Positions 17,769 to 26,467 of a stretch of DNA of 64,000 nucleotides are shown here, piece by piece. Source of the stretch: a virus. Under the pieces are notes generated by a model that searched no databases, was not told the origin of the DNA, and saw only the letters and a list, made by a program, of their open reading frames with translations. How positions within the stretch are numbered: the first letter of the stretch is position 1; each line of letters begins with the position of its first letter. Position numbers and translations under genes: made by a program. The stretch is from the IMG/VR virus record IMGVR_UViG_3300019776_000919, positions 62,001 to 126,000 of that record; one strand, given 5' to 3'.

Positions 17769-18424
17769 AGTCTCAATCCCAATTCTTTAGCCAATACTTC
17801 TTTTGCCTCTTGAATTCTTTTCTGACGTTCTTTTTCTTTTTTCTCTGCTAAGTATTCTCTCCTTACTTTACTAGTCCAAGCATCTTTTAGGCAAGATTGA
17901 TAAAGTTTTTGTACGTAGTCAAGTCTGGCAAACTCACTATCGGAAGATAACAATAACCCTGAATATTCAGGTAAGCGGGAAAGACGATTTTGTTCAATGA
18001 TTGTTTTCTCGTCTATATTGAGGATATGAGATGTTTCTTCTATTGACTTTTGTTTGAATAAGATGAAAAAATCCTCATCGACCTCAATGTTTTCTATAGC
18101 ATGTAACTTCTCTGCTAAACCTAGTACCGTAGTCTTAACCCATAGATTTTTAGATTCAGCAAAAAGATAATTGACTAAAGTTCTTTTATCATAATCTAAA
18201 TTTGGACTTCTGTCCCGTGATATAAATATGTATTGTACCTCATCCGTCGGAATGAATTTTTGGTTCTTTTCTATTCCTAGGGCGTTGTAAACATTAATAC
18301 TCCAGTTTGTAAATACTTCCAATATAAATGCAATTTTTGCCTCCGTAAGGTCTTGAGGCGACAAGTCATTTACAGAAAAAACACGGGCAGGGGCTTTTGC
18401 TTTTACAGATTTAGAAATAGCCAT
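17765..18424 (-). CDS. Hypothetical protein, paralogue set member 2
   Basis: 219 aa. Basic N-terminus, AKIAFILEVF near residue 28, and a Lys/Glu-rich C-terminal coiled coil (REYLAEKKEKERQKRIQEAK) ending AKELGLRL, as in its neighbour. Overlaps the next gene by four bases. Confidence 0.6.
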   Translation of the reverse strand: MAISKSVKAKAPARVFSVNDLSPQDLTEAKIAFILEVFTNWSINVYNALGIEKNQKFIPTDEVQYIFISRDRSPNLDYDKRTLVNYLFAESKNLWVKTTVLGLAEKLHAIENIEVDEDFFILFKQKSIEETSHILNIDEKTIIEQNRLSRLPEYSGLLLSSDSEFARLDYVQKLYQSCLKDAWTSKVRREYLAEKKEKERQKRIQEAKEVLAKELGLRL

Positions 18425-18439
18425 GATTATTACAGTACG

Positions 18440-19147
18440 TTATGCGGGATAAGGGACGCCGTGAGATTTATACACAGCTTTGATACCCTCTTCGGAAAGA
18501 AAAGTACCTTCTGATTCAAGGTTACTTATGAATTTTTTAACTTTCAAAACCTTCTTCTCTTGTTCTCGGATGCGGGCTTTTTCTGCTCTTTTTTCCAATT
18601 CTTTTTGACGAATTTCCGCAGTCTTTCTATTTCTCCTATTAGAGTCCAGTGACTCTAGTACGGAGCTTAGGTAATGATAAAGGCCGGATTTACTAGAGTC
18701 AGCTACCGTCAATGCATTTTCAAGATCTTTTCCAGAAACTTTCTGAGGCTTAATAACCACCAGAAATCCCCTAGACGAAGCGTTGTACACTCTATTTAAG
18801 AAATCTTCCCGAGAGCTTGTTACCCACGCGTCTGATTCTACAAGACTAGAATCAAACATATACATCAGCTCATGTCCGTAATGAGATGGGATGGGGTACA
18901 CTTTTTCTTTATCAATAAATGAATACGTAAGTTCGCTGGGCATATTAGTATACCAATATGCAGGCAATTGATGGTTGTTTGCAACTGTAGTAGCGTTGAA
19001 AATTGTCCGGAGTTTTCGCCGGGATTCGTTAATCAATTCCGCTTCTGGGAATTCCTTTAAAGATTCTTTTACCTTAGTCAAATGAAGTTCAACCGAACGT
19101 TCATCTACGTAAGAAGGGAGTTTTTTAGGTTTGATTGGCGAGTTCAT
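18440..19147 (-). CDS. Hypothetical protein, distant paralogue set member 3
   Basis: 235 aa. Globular N-terminal 160 residues, then a charged coiled coil (RQKELEKRAEKARIREQEKK) as in the two downstream genes. The homology is weaker. Its start overlaps the HAD gene's stop. Confidence 0.55.
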   Translation of the reverse strand: MNSPIKPKKLPSYVDERSVELHLTKVKESLKEFPEAELINESRRKLRTIFNATTVANNHQLPAYWYTNMPSELTYSFIDKEKVYPIPSHYGHELMYMFDSSLVESDAWVTSSREDFLNRVYNASSRGFLVVIKPQKVSGKDLENALTVADSSKSGLYHYLSSVLESLDSNRRNRKTAEIRQKELEKRAEKARIREQEKKVLKVKKFISNLESEGTFLSEEGIKAVYKSHGVPYPA

Positions 19148-19644
19148 TTACTTATCAGTTCCAAACGTTTATCCAAAGCTTCAAAAGCTTCAGTGTGAGT
19201 TAACCCTTTTTTAGACTTACACCAGATATACCCCGGTAAGCCCATAGGGAATTCTGCGGCGGCGTCATCAATAATTGCGTATTTTGTCAATTTGAATTGA
19301 TGAATATATTCTTGGATGGCTTCCCATCTACGGGGCTCTGAAGGCCTAGTGGTACCGATTATGTACGGTCTAATTTCTTCTGGGAAAAATCCCACTAGGT
19401 CTTCATAGTTCCAACAATATCTCCAAGCCGAACTTATAACAATTTTGACTTTAGGATATTTTTGTAGTAACCCTAAAAGCAACGGGGCCCATCGAAACAA
19501 CCTATTTCCACAAGGGGTATTAAATGCGGAAATCTGCGCCGCATTGTCGGGGTGTAACACCCCATCAATATCTAGAAAAATTATAGGTATTTCAGGAGAA
19601 GGGGACCCCGTTATGTATATAAGAATAGGCTCGGAGATATTCAT
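19144..19644 (-). CDS. HAD-superfamily phosphatase-like protein
   Basis: 166 aa. HAD motif I FLDIDGVLHP (nucleophile D in DIDGV), motif II VISSAWR, and motif IV AIIDD. It resembles the small HAD domains found in nucleic-acid repair proteins. Substrate unknown; a 3'- or 5'-phosphate of nucleic acid or nucleotides is plausible. Confidence 0.75.
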   Translation of the reverse strand: MNISEPILIYITGSPSPEIPIIFLDIDGVLHPDNAAQISAFNTPCGNRLFRWAPLLLGLLQKYPKVKIVISSAWRYCWNYEDLVGFFPEEIRPYIIGTTRPSEPRRWEAIQEYIHQFKLTKYAIIDDAAAEFPMGLPGYIWCKSKKGLTHTEAFEALDKRLELISK

Positions 19645-19652
19645 AGATCTAG

Positions 19653-20054
19653 TTAAAACTCAGGGAAAATAGCATAAGAGGTGGAGTAACCCTCGTAATG
19701 CGCTTTGACGTTGTAAATGCGAGTGACATAATAATTACCGTCTTCATTTTCTTCTACCGTAAAACTGGCAGTAAAATGACAAAGACCTTCTGCTTGATGC
19801 TTTTTCAAATCACGTTTCATGAAACCCAATTGAGCACGCAAAAGCAGGTTAGCATTATTTTTGTGGAAAACTACAATACCACTGCTAAAAGGATTCTGCT
19901 CAAACTGGGACGGATCATTTTGAATAAGCGTCCCATCAATGTTTTGAATAAGCAAAGCAATCTTACCTGCGCCAATAGAATAATTGGTATTGATATCCAC
20001 AATGCGGAAAGAGTTTGCATTGCGAGTACCGGTCAGGTTAATTTTCTTAGGCAT
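19653..20054 (-). CDS. Hypothetical beta-rich protein
   Basis: 133 aa, beta-strand-rich throughout and ending in aromatic repeats (YEGYSTSYAIFPEF). No signal peptide. Function unknown. Confidence 0.6.
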   Translation of the reverse strand: MPKKINLTGTRNANSFRIVDINTNYSIGAGKIALLIQNIDGTLIQNDPSQFEQNPFSSGIVVFHKNNANLLLRAQLGFMKRDLKKHQAEGLCHFTASFTVEENEDGNYYVTRIYNVKAHYEGYSTSYAIFPEF

Positions 20055-20148
20055 AATATTTCCAATTCTTCAGTAACTAAAGTGATTAAAAGATTCAAAT
20101 TTTATTGGAATTATTATCATGCGAGTATAAGTCCGCCGACTTAAAACA

Positions 20149-20457
20149 TTACTTCAAAATCCCTTGATTCTTAAGGATTTTTTGCCAATCAGATTCCCAT
20201 TTTTCCGATTCGGGTTTTACACAATCAGGCTGATTGGTATTCTTATCGTACTCCATTGCCTTGCGTTTAAGAGCCTGATATTCTTCCCATTGCTCTTTAG
20301 TAATAATAACAGTTTTAAGAGGAAATGGCCAAACGCCGGGAGTAAATGGAGTGACTTTCTTATCGCTTTCGTAAGGATATACATCCCCCGGAGCAGGAAA
20401 CTTTGGTAAAGGCCACTTATCCTGATAGTGGTCTGTAATCATGGATACAACGCACAT
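20149..20457 (-). CDS. Small phage protein (MCVVSMITDHY type)
   Basis: 102 aa. Begins MCVVSMITDHY, followed by a Pro/Trp-rich stretch and a helical segment (TKEQWEEYQALKRKAMEYDK). Similar short proteins starting this way occur in many phages, but I know of no assigned function. Three bases from the phosphatase-like gene stop. Confidence 0.6.
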   Translation of the reverse strand: MCVVSMITDHYQDKWPLPKFPAPGDVYPYESDKKVTPFTPGVWPFPLKTVIITKEQWEEYQALKRKAMEYDKNTNQPDCVKPESEKWESDWQKILKNQGILK

Positions 20458-20459
20458 GC

Positions 20460-21413
20460 CTATTCCTTAAAATGTTTCTTGAATAACTTTTCAAAATCAA
20501 TCGCTTCAGCAGGTTTCTTAAGCTTATTAAGAATTTCTACTCTATTGGCCAATTCATCGTTCCGTTCGGTTTTTATGACCCTAACCCAGGAACCATCAGT
20601 CATAACCAATTTCCCATCCCAGATCTCTACTTGATCACTGGGGCTACCGGTGCCAGCAAATTCACTAACACACATATATTCTGGGATACTTGTTTTCCCC
20701 CAATCTACAATCTTGGCCGCAAGAAGATTTTTATCAGCCTCAACTTCTTCTTTCATTCTTTTTTTAAATTTAGAAAGGCGTTGCCAGTGATCCGAAGACC
20801 CGTCTTTATATTCAGGGGAGACGTAAAAGAGGGCATCGCTAAAATGAAATCCACCACCATAATAATTATGGCTAGCATCCTTATGTACGACACTCCCTAA
20901 TTCCAACATCAATACCCAAACTTCCTTTAAAAGCTGAATGTCTTCAGGGGTTCTTTCTTCTGTTTCGTTTTTTGCGGTCATTTTTAAATAAACGCTTTCG
21001 AGAGCCTTGTAAACCAAGGTATTAAACAGCTCATCAGAAGATCGATTAAACCCTCGTTCAAACTTCAAGTAATCAACGGCAAATTTGCAAATTGCACCAG
21101 ATCGATAAACCCCTGAGTAGCATTGAACAAGAACATTGTTTTCTAATGCTTTCGCTTCTAATAGGATTTTTACAATCTCGAAAGATTGTTGTTCAGTTAT
21201 ACAAAACTCCCCCATTTGAGACAAGAGGGACGTATGTTTTTCATCCAAGTCTAAAAACTCAAATTGATGTTCTTCTTTGAACTTGGAATTATGAGTTGCA
21301 AACCTGCTAGCAGGGTCTGATATTTGAATCAGAACGGTTTTCTCAGTATTAACCTGAGAAAAATCAATACCCAAGGGTAGATTATTCTTAGATGTCTTTA
21401 AGATTTTAGACAT
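20460..21413 (-). CDS. Protein tyrosine / dual-specificity phosphatase-like protein
   Basis: 317 aa. Residues about 95-115 carry VLVQCYSGVYRSG, a CX5R(S) phosphatase loop preceded by a beta strand, with Gln replacing the usual His before the Cys. An upstream Asp could serve as general acid. The C-terminal half is unassigned. Substrate unknown; protein or RNA 5'-phosphate are both possible. Downstream of the tRNA-Tyr/Pro pair. Confidence 0.6.
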   Translation of the reverse strand: MSKILKTSKNNLPLGIDFSQVNTEKTVLIQISDPASRFATHNSKFKEEHQFEFLDLDEKHTSLLSQMGEFCITEQQSFEIVKILLEAKALENNVLVQCYSGVYRSGAICKFAVDYLKFERGFNRSSDELFNTLVYKALESVYLKMTAKNETEERTPEDIQLLKEVWVLMLELGSVVHKDASHNYYGGGFHFSDALFYVSPEYKDGSSDHWQRLSKFKKRMKEEVEADKNLLAAKIVDWGKTSIPEYMCVSEFAGTGSPSDQVEIWDGKLVMTDGSWVRVIKTERNDELANRVEILNKLKKPAEAIDFEKLFKKHFKE

Positions 21414-21450
21414 GAATCCCTTAATGTATGTAAGGGTAAAAGTTAAGGTT

Positions 21451-21535
21451 TGGTGGAAGAGGTTGGATTCGAACCAACGTAGGCTGAGCCAGCGGATTTA
21501 CAGTCCACCCCCTTTAGCCACTCGGGCACTCTTCC
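21451..21535 (-). tRNA. tRNA-Tyr (GTA)
   Basis: Acceptor GGAAGAG/CTCTTCC, anticodon loop CTGTAAA, long variable arm, TTCGAAT T-loop, encoded CCA. Confidence 0.95.
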
Positions 21536-21545
21536 ACAATTAAGT

Positions 21546-21622
<77 letters not shown>

Positions 21623-21630
21623 GTTAAGGT

Positions 21631-21636
21631 ATTATA
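21631..21636 (-). promoter_or_regulatory. -10-like TATAAT before tRNA-Pro/Tyr
   Basis: AAGTTATAATACC nine bases before the tRNA. The same AGTTATAATAC string precedes tRNA-Val and tRNA-Ser(TGA). Confidence 0.6.
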
Positions 21637-21638
21637 AC

Positions 21639-21863
21639 TTAAGTTTTAAATCTTTTCAATAAATACAAAACACCACATATCAAAAACCAACTAAGCATCA
21701 AAATTACGCCCAAGGTGTTCAATACGGGGACGTAACAAATCCACGTTGGTATTTCATATTTATTAGTGATTTTATTATCTACTTCCATACTAAATTCTAG
21801 CGGGAGTGCCAACCAGCATACTACCACGGAAATTACATATATGAGATTTAAATTGTTAACCAT
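21639..21863 (-). CDS. Small membrane protein
   Basis: 74 aa with two hydrophobic segments (LIYVISVVVCWLALPLEF and LNTLGVILMLSWFLICGVLY) and a basic C-terminus. Organisation like the next gene, so probably duplicates. Its end overlaps the tRNA promoter. Confidence 0.55.
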   Translation of the reverse strand: MVNNLNLIYVISVVVCWLALPLEFSMEVDNKITNKYEIPTWICYVPVLNTLGVILMLSWFLICGVLYLLKRFKT

Positions 21864-21889
21864 AAAATACCCGTCGCAATTTGACCTGA

Positions 21890-22174
21890 TTATCCCGGGC
21901 TGTCAGTATTGATATTGAGTAACGCGTCAAATAGCCGCTGAAATACTATCGTAAGGACGACACATGCATACACCATTAAAACCAATAGTACACTAGTAAC
22001 AAATATTGAATTTATACCTGGTATGTATGCAATTCGAAATGGTAGGCGTACATCTTCTCCAAATCCCGGCACGTCCAGTTTTACTGGAAGTATTATTACA
22101 CAAATTAACCAGGAGAAAAAATAGAGAAGAAGAATTAAATTTAAAATGTTCATGTTACTTGTAATTTGGTCCAA
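21890..22174 (-). CDS. Small membrane protein, paralogue of the neighbour
   Basis: 94 aa. Two hydrophobic segments separated by a polar loop with IPGIN/VPVLN-type turns, shared with the 74-aa gene. Function unknown. Confidence 0.55.
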   Translation of the reverse strand: MDQITSNMNILNLILLLYFFSWLICVIILPVKLDVPGFGEDVRLPFRIAYIPGINSIFVTSVLLVLMVYACVVLTIVFQRLFDALLNINTDSPG

Positions 22175-22179
22175 TAAAA

Positions 22180-22217
22180 AAAACTAAGAGGAGAAGGAGA
22201 GAACCTCTTAGTTTATA
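22180..22217 (-). terminator. Rho-independent terminator after the repeat-rich protein gene
   Basis: Minus strand: AACTAAGAGG hairpin followed by a T7 tract. A second hairpin (ACCGACTA/TAGTCGGT) with a T-tract on the plus strand lies at 22224-22255. Confidence 0.8.
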
Positions 22218-22258
22218 AACCGACTAATCTCTAAAAGAGAATAGTCGGTTTTTTTACA

Positions 22259-23086
22259 TCACAGACCGTTTTGCAGGACCGGGATTCCGCCACGGGTAAC
22301 CGGGGCCAGAGCCTTCGGAGCCTTGTCGCTACCGAACAGGTCACCGTCACCCAGCAGGGCCATCATGACCATGGGGTTCATGCCGCCAGCACCAGCGCCG
22401 CCCAGGCCACCGGTCATCATCAGCAGGGGCAGCATGTCCTTCAGGTCACCACCCTTACCGCCCAGACCGCCGTCTTTCAGCAGCATCAGGGGCAGGATGG
22501 ATGCCATGGGATTGGCAGCGGGAGCGCCAGCAGCGCCGCCAGCAGCGCCAGCTTGAGAGGTCAGCAGCAGCAGGGGCAGCAGCTTTTCCAGCTTCGAGTC
22601 GCCGTCGTTACCACCCAGCATCAGCAGAGGCAGGAGGTTGCTAGCGAAACCAGCAGCACCATCGGCACCGCCAGTGAAGCTGAACAGATTGCGAACAACC
22701 AGGATACCTGACGAACCCAGGATTTGAACCTTCGGGGGGCTGTAGGTCTTGTTGTTGCCATTGTGATCCAGAACCTTCAGAGCAGCACCAGTCTTACCGG
22801 TAACCCAACCGATGATGCCAGCATCACCAACAACGATATCGCCTTCGTTGACTTCTTCAAAAGTCGACTGGGTAGCGAAAGCGGGGATTTTGACTCCCAG
22901 ACCTTCGATGGGGTTGACGTTAACGCCGTAGATCTTCGGATCTGACGGAGTAGCGCCATGGGCAATCGACAGGCTATAAACGCCGTTTGCAGTTTCCAGG
23001 CCGATGCCGCCAGTAGTGATGTCCCAAACCAGGCCGCTGATGCGACGGAACATACGATTCATGAACTTATTGGTAATATTTGACAT
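22259..23086 (-). CDS. Gly/Ala/Leu-rich repeat protein, function unknown
   Basis: 275 aa and much more GC-rich than its surroundings. The N-terminal 130 residues look like a folded beta domain (KVLDHNGNNKTYSPPKVQIL). The C-terminal half is four or more degenerate repeats of LLPLLxLxGG (LLPLLMLGG, LLPLLLLTS, ILPLMLLKD, MLPLLMMTGG, MMALLGDG). The hydrophobic blocks alternate with Gly-rich loops, so it could associate with membranes or self-assemble. It is a single-gene unit with a strong terminator, which suggests high expression. Confidence 0.65.
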   Translation of the reverse strand: MSNITNKFMNRMFRRISGLVWDITTGGIGLETANGVYSLSIAHGATPSDPKIYGVNVNPIEGLGVKIPAFATQSTFEEVNEGDIVVGDAGIIGWVTGKTGAALKVLDHNGNNKTYSPPKVQILGSSGILVVRNLFSFTGGADGAAGFASNLLPLLMLGGNDGDSKLEKLLPLLLLTSQAGAAGGAAGAPAANPMASILPLMLLKDGGLGGKGGDLKDMLPLLMMTGGLGGAGAGGMNPMVMMALLGDGDLFGSDKAPKALAPVTRGGIPVLQNGL

Positions 23087-23149
23087 ATTGTTACTTTCAA
23101 TTGAACTAAAGAATAAGAAAAAAGAACGCGTTGCTTTTTATAGTTTTAC

Positions 23150-23214
23150 CAAAAAAAGAAGCTTCTAATTTTCACAATCTGGTTGCCCAATCTGTTACTA
23201 ATCAGAAGCCTCTT
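23150..23214 (-). terminator. Terminator-like hairpin after tRNA-Ile
   Basis: Minus strand AGAGGCTTCTGATT ... AATTAGAAGCTTCT followed by TTTTTTT. Confidence 0.65.
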
Positions 23215-23221
23215 ATAAAAA

Positions 23222-23297
23222 TGGTAGCTCCGGCTGGAATCGAACCAGCGACCTTCACCTTATCAAGATGTTGCTCTACCGACTGAGCTACAAAGCT
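23222..23297 (-). tRNA. tRNA-Ile (GAT)
   Basis: Acceptor AGCTTTG/CGGAGCT (two G-U pairs), anticodon loop TTGATAA, TTCGATT T-loop, encoded CCA. Promoter at 23343. Confidence 0.92.
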
Positions 23298-23342
23298 AAG
23301 GAAACTAAGAAAACCTTAGACGTAAGTCTTGTTTACAATTTT

Positions 23343-23351
23343 CTTATACCA
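23343..23351 (-). promoter_or_regulatory. Promoter of tRNA-Ile (TGGTATAAG)
   Basis: AATTACGTGGTATAAGAAAATTG, the recurrent extended -10 motif. Confidence 0.7.
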
Positions 23352-23441
23352 CGTAATTTGAAAATATTGAAATACTATTATAAGTTATTAGGTTAGTGTT
23401 AAAGCTTAAAATAATAGCAACTTTCCTAAATATAAATCCAA

Positions 23442-24362
23442 ATGGCATTTACTTCTTTTACTAGATCATATGGCGTAGCTTACGCTAACTACAAGGTACA
23501 AATTACCGACGCCGCTAACGGGGCGTCCGCCATCGTATTAAATACCTCAGGGGCTGTGTTAAGTAACATTGGACTAGCTACCTTAGACTCCAGTGGAAAT
23601 TTATCTGTAATACTAGATGACTCTAGAACTTGGAATGTAAATGTAGTAGATGAAGTTCACGACGCTAATACTATCGGCATGGCTACTTCATCACCTAGTG
23701 GTCTTCTAGGGCCGGACAATAGGTTAGCTCCAGGTGCTCTAACTCCGGCGCAAGCCAATGCTCTAAAGAGTTCAGATGGTGCATGTGGATACTTAGGTAC
23801 TTTAGCTTGGGCAAGCAGGCCACTTACAGGATTAAGTGTAGGTAATACCGCTAGGTTTACTGGAATTGGTAGACAAGTGGAGTTATGGACTTGGGATGGC
23901 TCAAGATGGATGGCACCCGGCATTATAATCTTGGCACAATCAGCAGTAAGCGCACCTTTAACCGGAACAACTTCAGCCACTATACTTACAAATATTACAA
24001 TTCCAGGTGGATGTATGGGTCCTAACGGCAGTATTAGAATTACTTTCTACGGATCCATGACTAATAACGCTAATAATAAAACTTGGATTGTTAGATTCGG
24101 AACGTCTACTACTCAATATTATTTAGTAGGGCTTAGTAATGCTGCGGCAGTATGGTCTACTTTAACAATTTCAAACAGGGGTGCAGTCGGTGCTCAAATA
24201 GGCACTCCTACCGGATCTTCTGTAGCCCCGGGTCCCATTCCTGCGCTAGTAACGGGAAGTGATAACACTGATGTGGATCAAACACTGCAAATTATCGGTA
24301 TTCTAGGTACGGCGTCAGACACTATGGCCGTAGAAGCCTATAAGGTGGAACTATTGCAGTAA
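23442..24362 (+). CDS. Putative virion/tail-fibre-type protein
   Basis: 306 aa, rich in Thr, Ser, Gly, Asn and Ala with low Lys and Cys, as in phage tail-fibre proteins. The middle has TARFTGIGRQVELWTWDGSRW, a beta-type module. The C-terminal 130 residues look like a fibre-tip or carbohydrate-binding beta sandwich. Directly overlaps the glycosyl hydrolase start (TAATGA), so the two probably work together at the host surface. Isolated from other structural genes. Confidence 0.6.
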   Translation: MAFTSFTRSYGVAYANYKVQITDAANGASAIVLNTSGAVLSNIGLATLDSSGNLSVILDDSRTWNVNVVDEVHDANTIGMATSSPSGLLGPDNRLAPGALTPAQANALKSSDGACGYLGTLAWASRPLTGLSVGNTARFTGIGRQVELWTWDGSRWMAPGIIILAQSAVSAPLTGTTSATILTNITIPGGCMGPNGSIRITFYGSMTNNANNKTWIVRFGTSTTQYYLVGLSNAAAVWSTLTISNRGAVGAQIGTPTGSSVAPGPIPALVTGSDNTDVDQTLQIIGILGTASDTMAVEAYKVELLQ

Positions 24363-25363
24363 TGATAACATCCACAATTCCAGTTCTGCAAGGAAGCGTC
24401 ACTGTACCAAGCGATTTTTGTGGAAATCATTTCAACAACGTATCGCCTGTAGAAAACCAATATCGAAGCTGTGTTCTACATGATGCCGCTGGGTGTGATT
24501 GGGGGGAGATACATACTGCTCCAGGGGTATTTAATTGGTCTGCTTTAGATGCAAGAGTTGCTTCTATAGGTTCAAAATCTTGGACTTATGTTGTATCCAG
24601 AACTCCTACTTGGGCAAGTGCTAGACCCAATGAGCCTCACCCTTATGGGGCTGGGGCGGCGGCAGAACCCGCTGACATGTCTAATCTTTACAACTTTATC
24701 GTAGCTCTTTGTAATAGATACCCTACTCTATCCAAAATAGAAGTTTGGAATGAACCAGATATAGCTGCTCCGTTTGCCCCAATATGGTATACAGGTACTG
24801 TTGCTACTTTTGTAACGTTAACTCAAAGTATATATAACGCTGCTAAATCTGTCAGACCCCAAATAAAAATACTTGGGCCATCTTGTACGAACTACTTAAC
24901 CACTTGGTTTAAACAGTTTCTTCAAGCAGGAGGGGGTTCCTATATAGATGCTTGGGCAATTCACGGTTATTTCTTACAATGGAGTAGCCCCAACAACTCT
25001 ATGCTAGGGTTATTAAGAACAATCAATTGTTTATATGTATCTTGTAGTGATACAGGTATTACAAAATCGGAAATTTACTTGACTGAATTTGGTCAATTTG
25101 GAGCTAGGGCAGAATCTTCTGATTCAGAATACATACGTCAATTTAAACAAGGTATGATTCTTGCTGCGGCACTGAAGATAAAGCAGGCAAGTTGGTATGC
25201 ATACGATGATGCCGTGATGGGGTATTCTGGTCGCCCAGTAGTTGAAAACGCAATAGCTGATTTTATAAACAGTTTTTGTGGATCTACGTTATCTAATGTA
25301 ACAATAAACATGCCAGAATGTTCTATTACATGCTCTATTAACGGCGTTGTTCAAACAATCTAA
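24362..25363 (+). CDS. Clan GH-A glycoside hydrolase (GH39/GH5-like), possible depolymerase
   Basis: 333 aa. A TIM-barrel retaining hydrolase is indicated by the acid/base strand IEVWNEPDI (E131) and the nucleophile strand IYLTEFG (E242) at the usual spacing, plus HGYF and WASAR barrel segments. No signal peptide. The last 40 residues are a beta-type Cys-containing tail. It probably cuts capsule or exopolysaccharide as part of the adsorption apparatus. It is coupled to the fibre-type gene upstream. Confidence 0.8.
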   Translation: MITSTIPVLQGSVTVPSDFCGNHFNNVSPVENQYRSCVLHDAAGCDWGEIHTAPGVFNWSALDARVASIGSKSWTYVVSRTPTWASARPNEPHPYGAGAAAEPADMSNLYNFIVALCNRYPTLSKIEVWNEPDIAAPFAPIWYTGTVATFVTLTQSIYNAAKSVRPQIKILGPSCTNYLTTWFKQFLQAGGGSYIDAWAIHGYFLQWSSPNNSMLGLLRTINCLYVSCSDTGITKSEIYLTEFGQFGARAESSDSEYIRQFKQGMILAAALKIKQASWYAYDDAVMGYSGRPVVENAIADFINSFCGSTLSNVTINMPECSITCSINGVVQTI

Positions 25364-25370
25364 AAAATAA

Positions 25371-25396
25371 ACTAAAAGCTAGGGGGTCCTAGCTTA
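25371..25396. terminator. Bidirectional terminator between convergent genes
   Basis: AAGCTAGG/CCTAGCTT hairpin, with a T-rich tract on the minus strand side (TTTTAGTTTATTTTTT). Confidence 0.72.
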
Positions 25397-25402
25397 CCTG
25401 GT

Positions 25403-26332
25403 TTAACCCAGGCTCTTCAAGTGTTCATGCACTGCGTCATTGGTACCCAGCAGCACCATGACTTGTTTACCGCCCCGGCGACCAAGCACCTTCTCTTTGT
25501 GAGGCTTGCTCATAGCCCCTTCGAGCACGATCATGTGATCGTAACCCATGATGCCCCGGATATCCGGGTCAGTCGAGGTTTCAATTTTAAGATGCGGATG
25601 CTTGCTCTGGTAGTTCGGCTGCAGGGCGTGGTTCACACCAAAGATCAGCACAGACGGTTTGCGCTTCGGTTGATGCAACGGGGCCGCAGTCAACGGGAGT
25701 TCCATTGCTTGGCTTTGCCCTTCTGGCCGGGTCAGGACATCCATCATCCCCTCCACTTCTGCCCGCAACTGACTCAGTTGAGCCAATTGCTGATCCTGTT
25801 TGGAAACCAGCTCAGTGAACTGAGTCAGAATCTTCGAAGAGATGGCGTCAACCAACTCAGGCATCATGGCCCGCAACTTGTCCTCAATGATCTTGCTAGC
25901 GGGGATCTCCACCTTCTCCCGTACCATGGGGGATGGAATGATGGCCTTGAGCTTTTGGGTTTGCCCGTAAGGCTTATCCCGGCCAGTCAATGTTGGGACG
26001 TAGTGACCAACGGAGAAGTCCTCAACCTTGGGCGAAGCCTTTTGAGGAGACGTGGTTGCAACCAGCTCTTCAATCTTCACCTCCAGTTCCTTCGCTGCTT
26101 TCTCTTTCTGAGCAGCATAGATACTCAGGAAAGTGCGGCTGGTGTCGTACAAAGTCGAAGGGCTGGTGAAAGCACGGCGGCGGTGAATGGGGAGATCCAG
26201 TTGGACTTCAAGAAGAAGTTCACGAAGCTCCTTCATTGTCCGAGGCTTTTCCGCCTCGTTTCTTGGGCCAAACTTTGCAGCCATCAAAGCCAACTCGTCT
26301 GCGTCCCAAAAAATTCGAACACGTTTGATCAT
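25403..26332 (-). CDS. Hypothetical protein, GC-rich, coiled coil plus Rossmann-like C-terminus
   Basis: 309 aa. N-terminal 60 residues are basic (MIKRVRIFWDADELALMAAK). The middle (about 90-210) is a charged or coiled region (FTELVSKQDQQLAQLSQLRA). The C-terminal 80 residues look like alternating beta-alpha (VLIFGVNHAL, HMIVLEGAMS, QVMVLLGTND), recalling DUF2325-type domains. Leader and promoter are near-identical to those of the XRE gene at 27847. A possible early regulator. Confidence 0.6.
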   Translation of the reverse strand: MIKRVRIFWDADELALMAAKFGPRNEAEKPRTMKELRELLLEVQLDLPIHRRRAFTSPSTLYDTSRTFLSIYAAQKEKAAKELEVKIEELVATTSPQKASPKVEDFSVGHYVPTLTGRDKPYGQTQKLKAIIPSPMVREKVEIPASKIIEDKLRAMMPELVDAISSKILTQFTELVSKQDQQLAQLSQLRAEVEGMMDVLTRPEGQSQAMELPLTAAPLHQPKRKPSVLIFGVNHALQPNYQSKHPHLKIETSTDPDIRGIMGYDHMIVLEGAMSKPHKEKVLGRRGGKQVMVLLGTNDAVHEHLKSLG

Positions 26333-26379
26333 TGCATACCCTCATATGCGGTTTAGAAGGAATATCCCTTCATACTATT

Positions 26380-26388
26380 CTTATACCA
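26380..26388 (-). promoter_or_regulatory. Full-consensus phage promoter (TTGTAATAT + GGTATAAGAATAGTA)
   Basis: TTGTAATAT directly followed by GGTATAAGAATAGTATG. Promoter plus leader down to the ATG is an approximately 75-bp repeat of the one before 27847. Confidence 0.75.
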
Positions 26389-26420
26389 TATTACAATGTA
26401 AGAATTGACTAAATAATCTA

Positions 26421-26444
26421 AAAACAGGTATTTAAACCTGTTTT
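26421..26444 (-). terminator. Terminator after the 160-aa gene
   Basis: Minus strand AAAACAGGT/ACCTGTTTT hairpin with TTTTTAGATTATTT downstream. A second GGTCAA/TTGACC stem lies just before it. Confidence 0.72.
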
Positions 26445-26467
26445 GGTCAACTTCTTGACCGGAATTA

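Noticed and set aside
25421-26356. 311-aa plus-strand open frame opposite the 309-aa gene
   Set aside because: A shadow of GC-rich codon use. It has poor composition, no start signal, and the minus-strand gene has promoter, leader and terminator.
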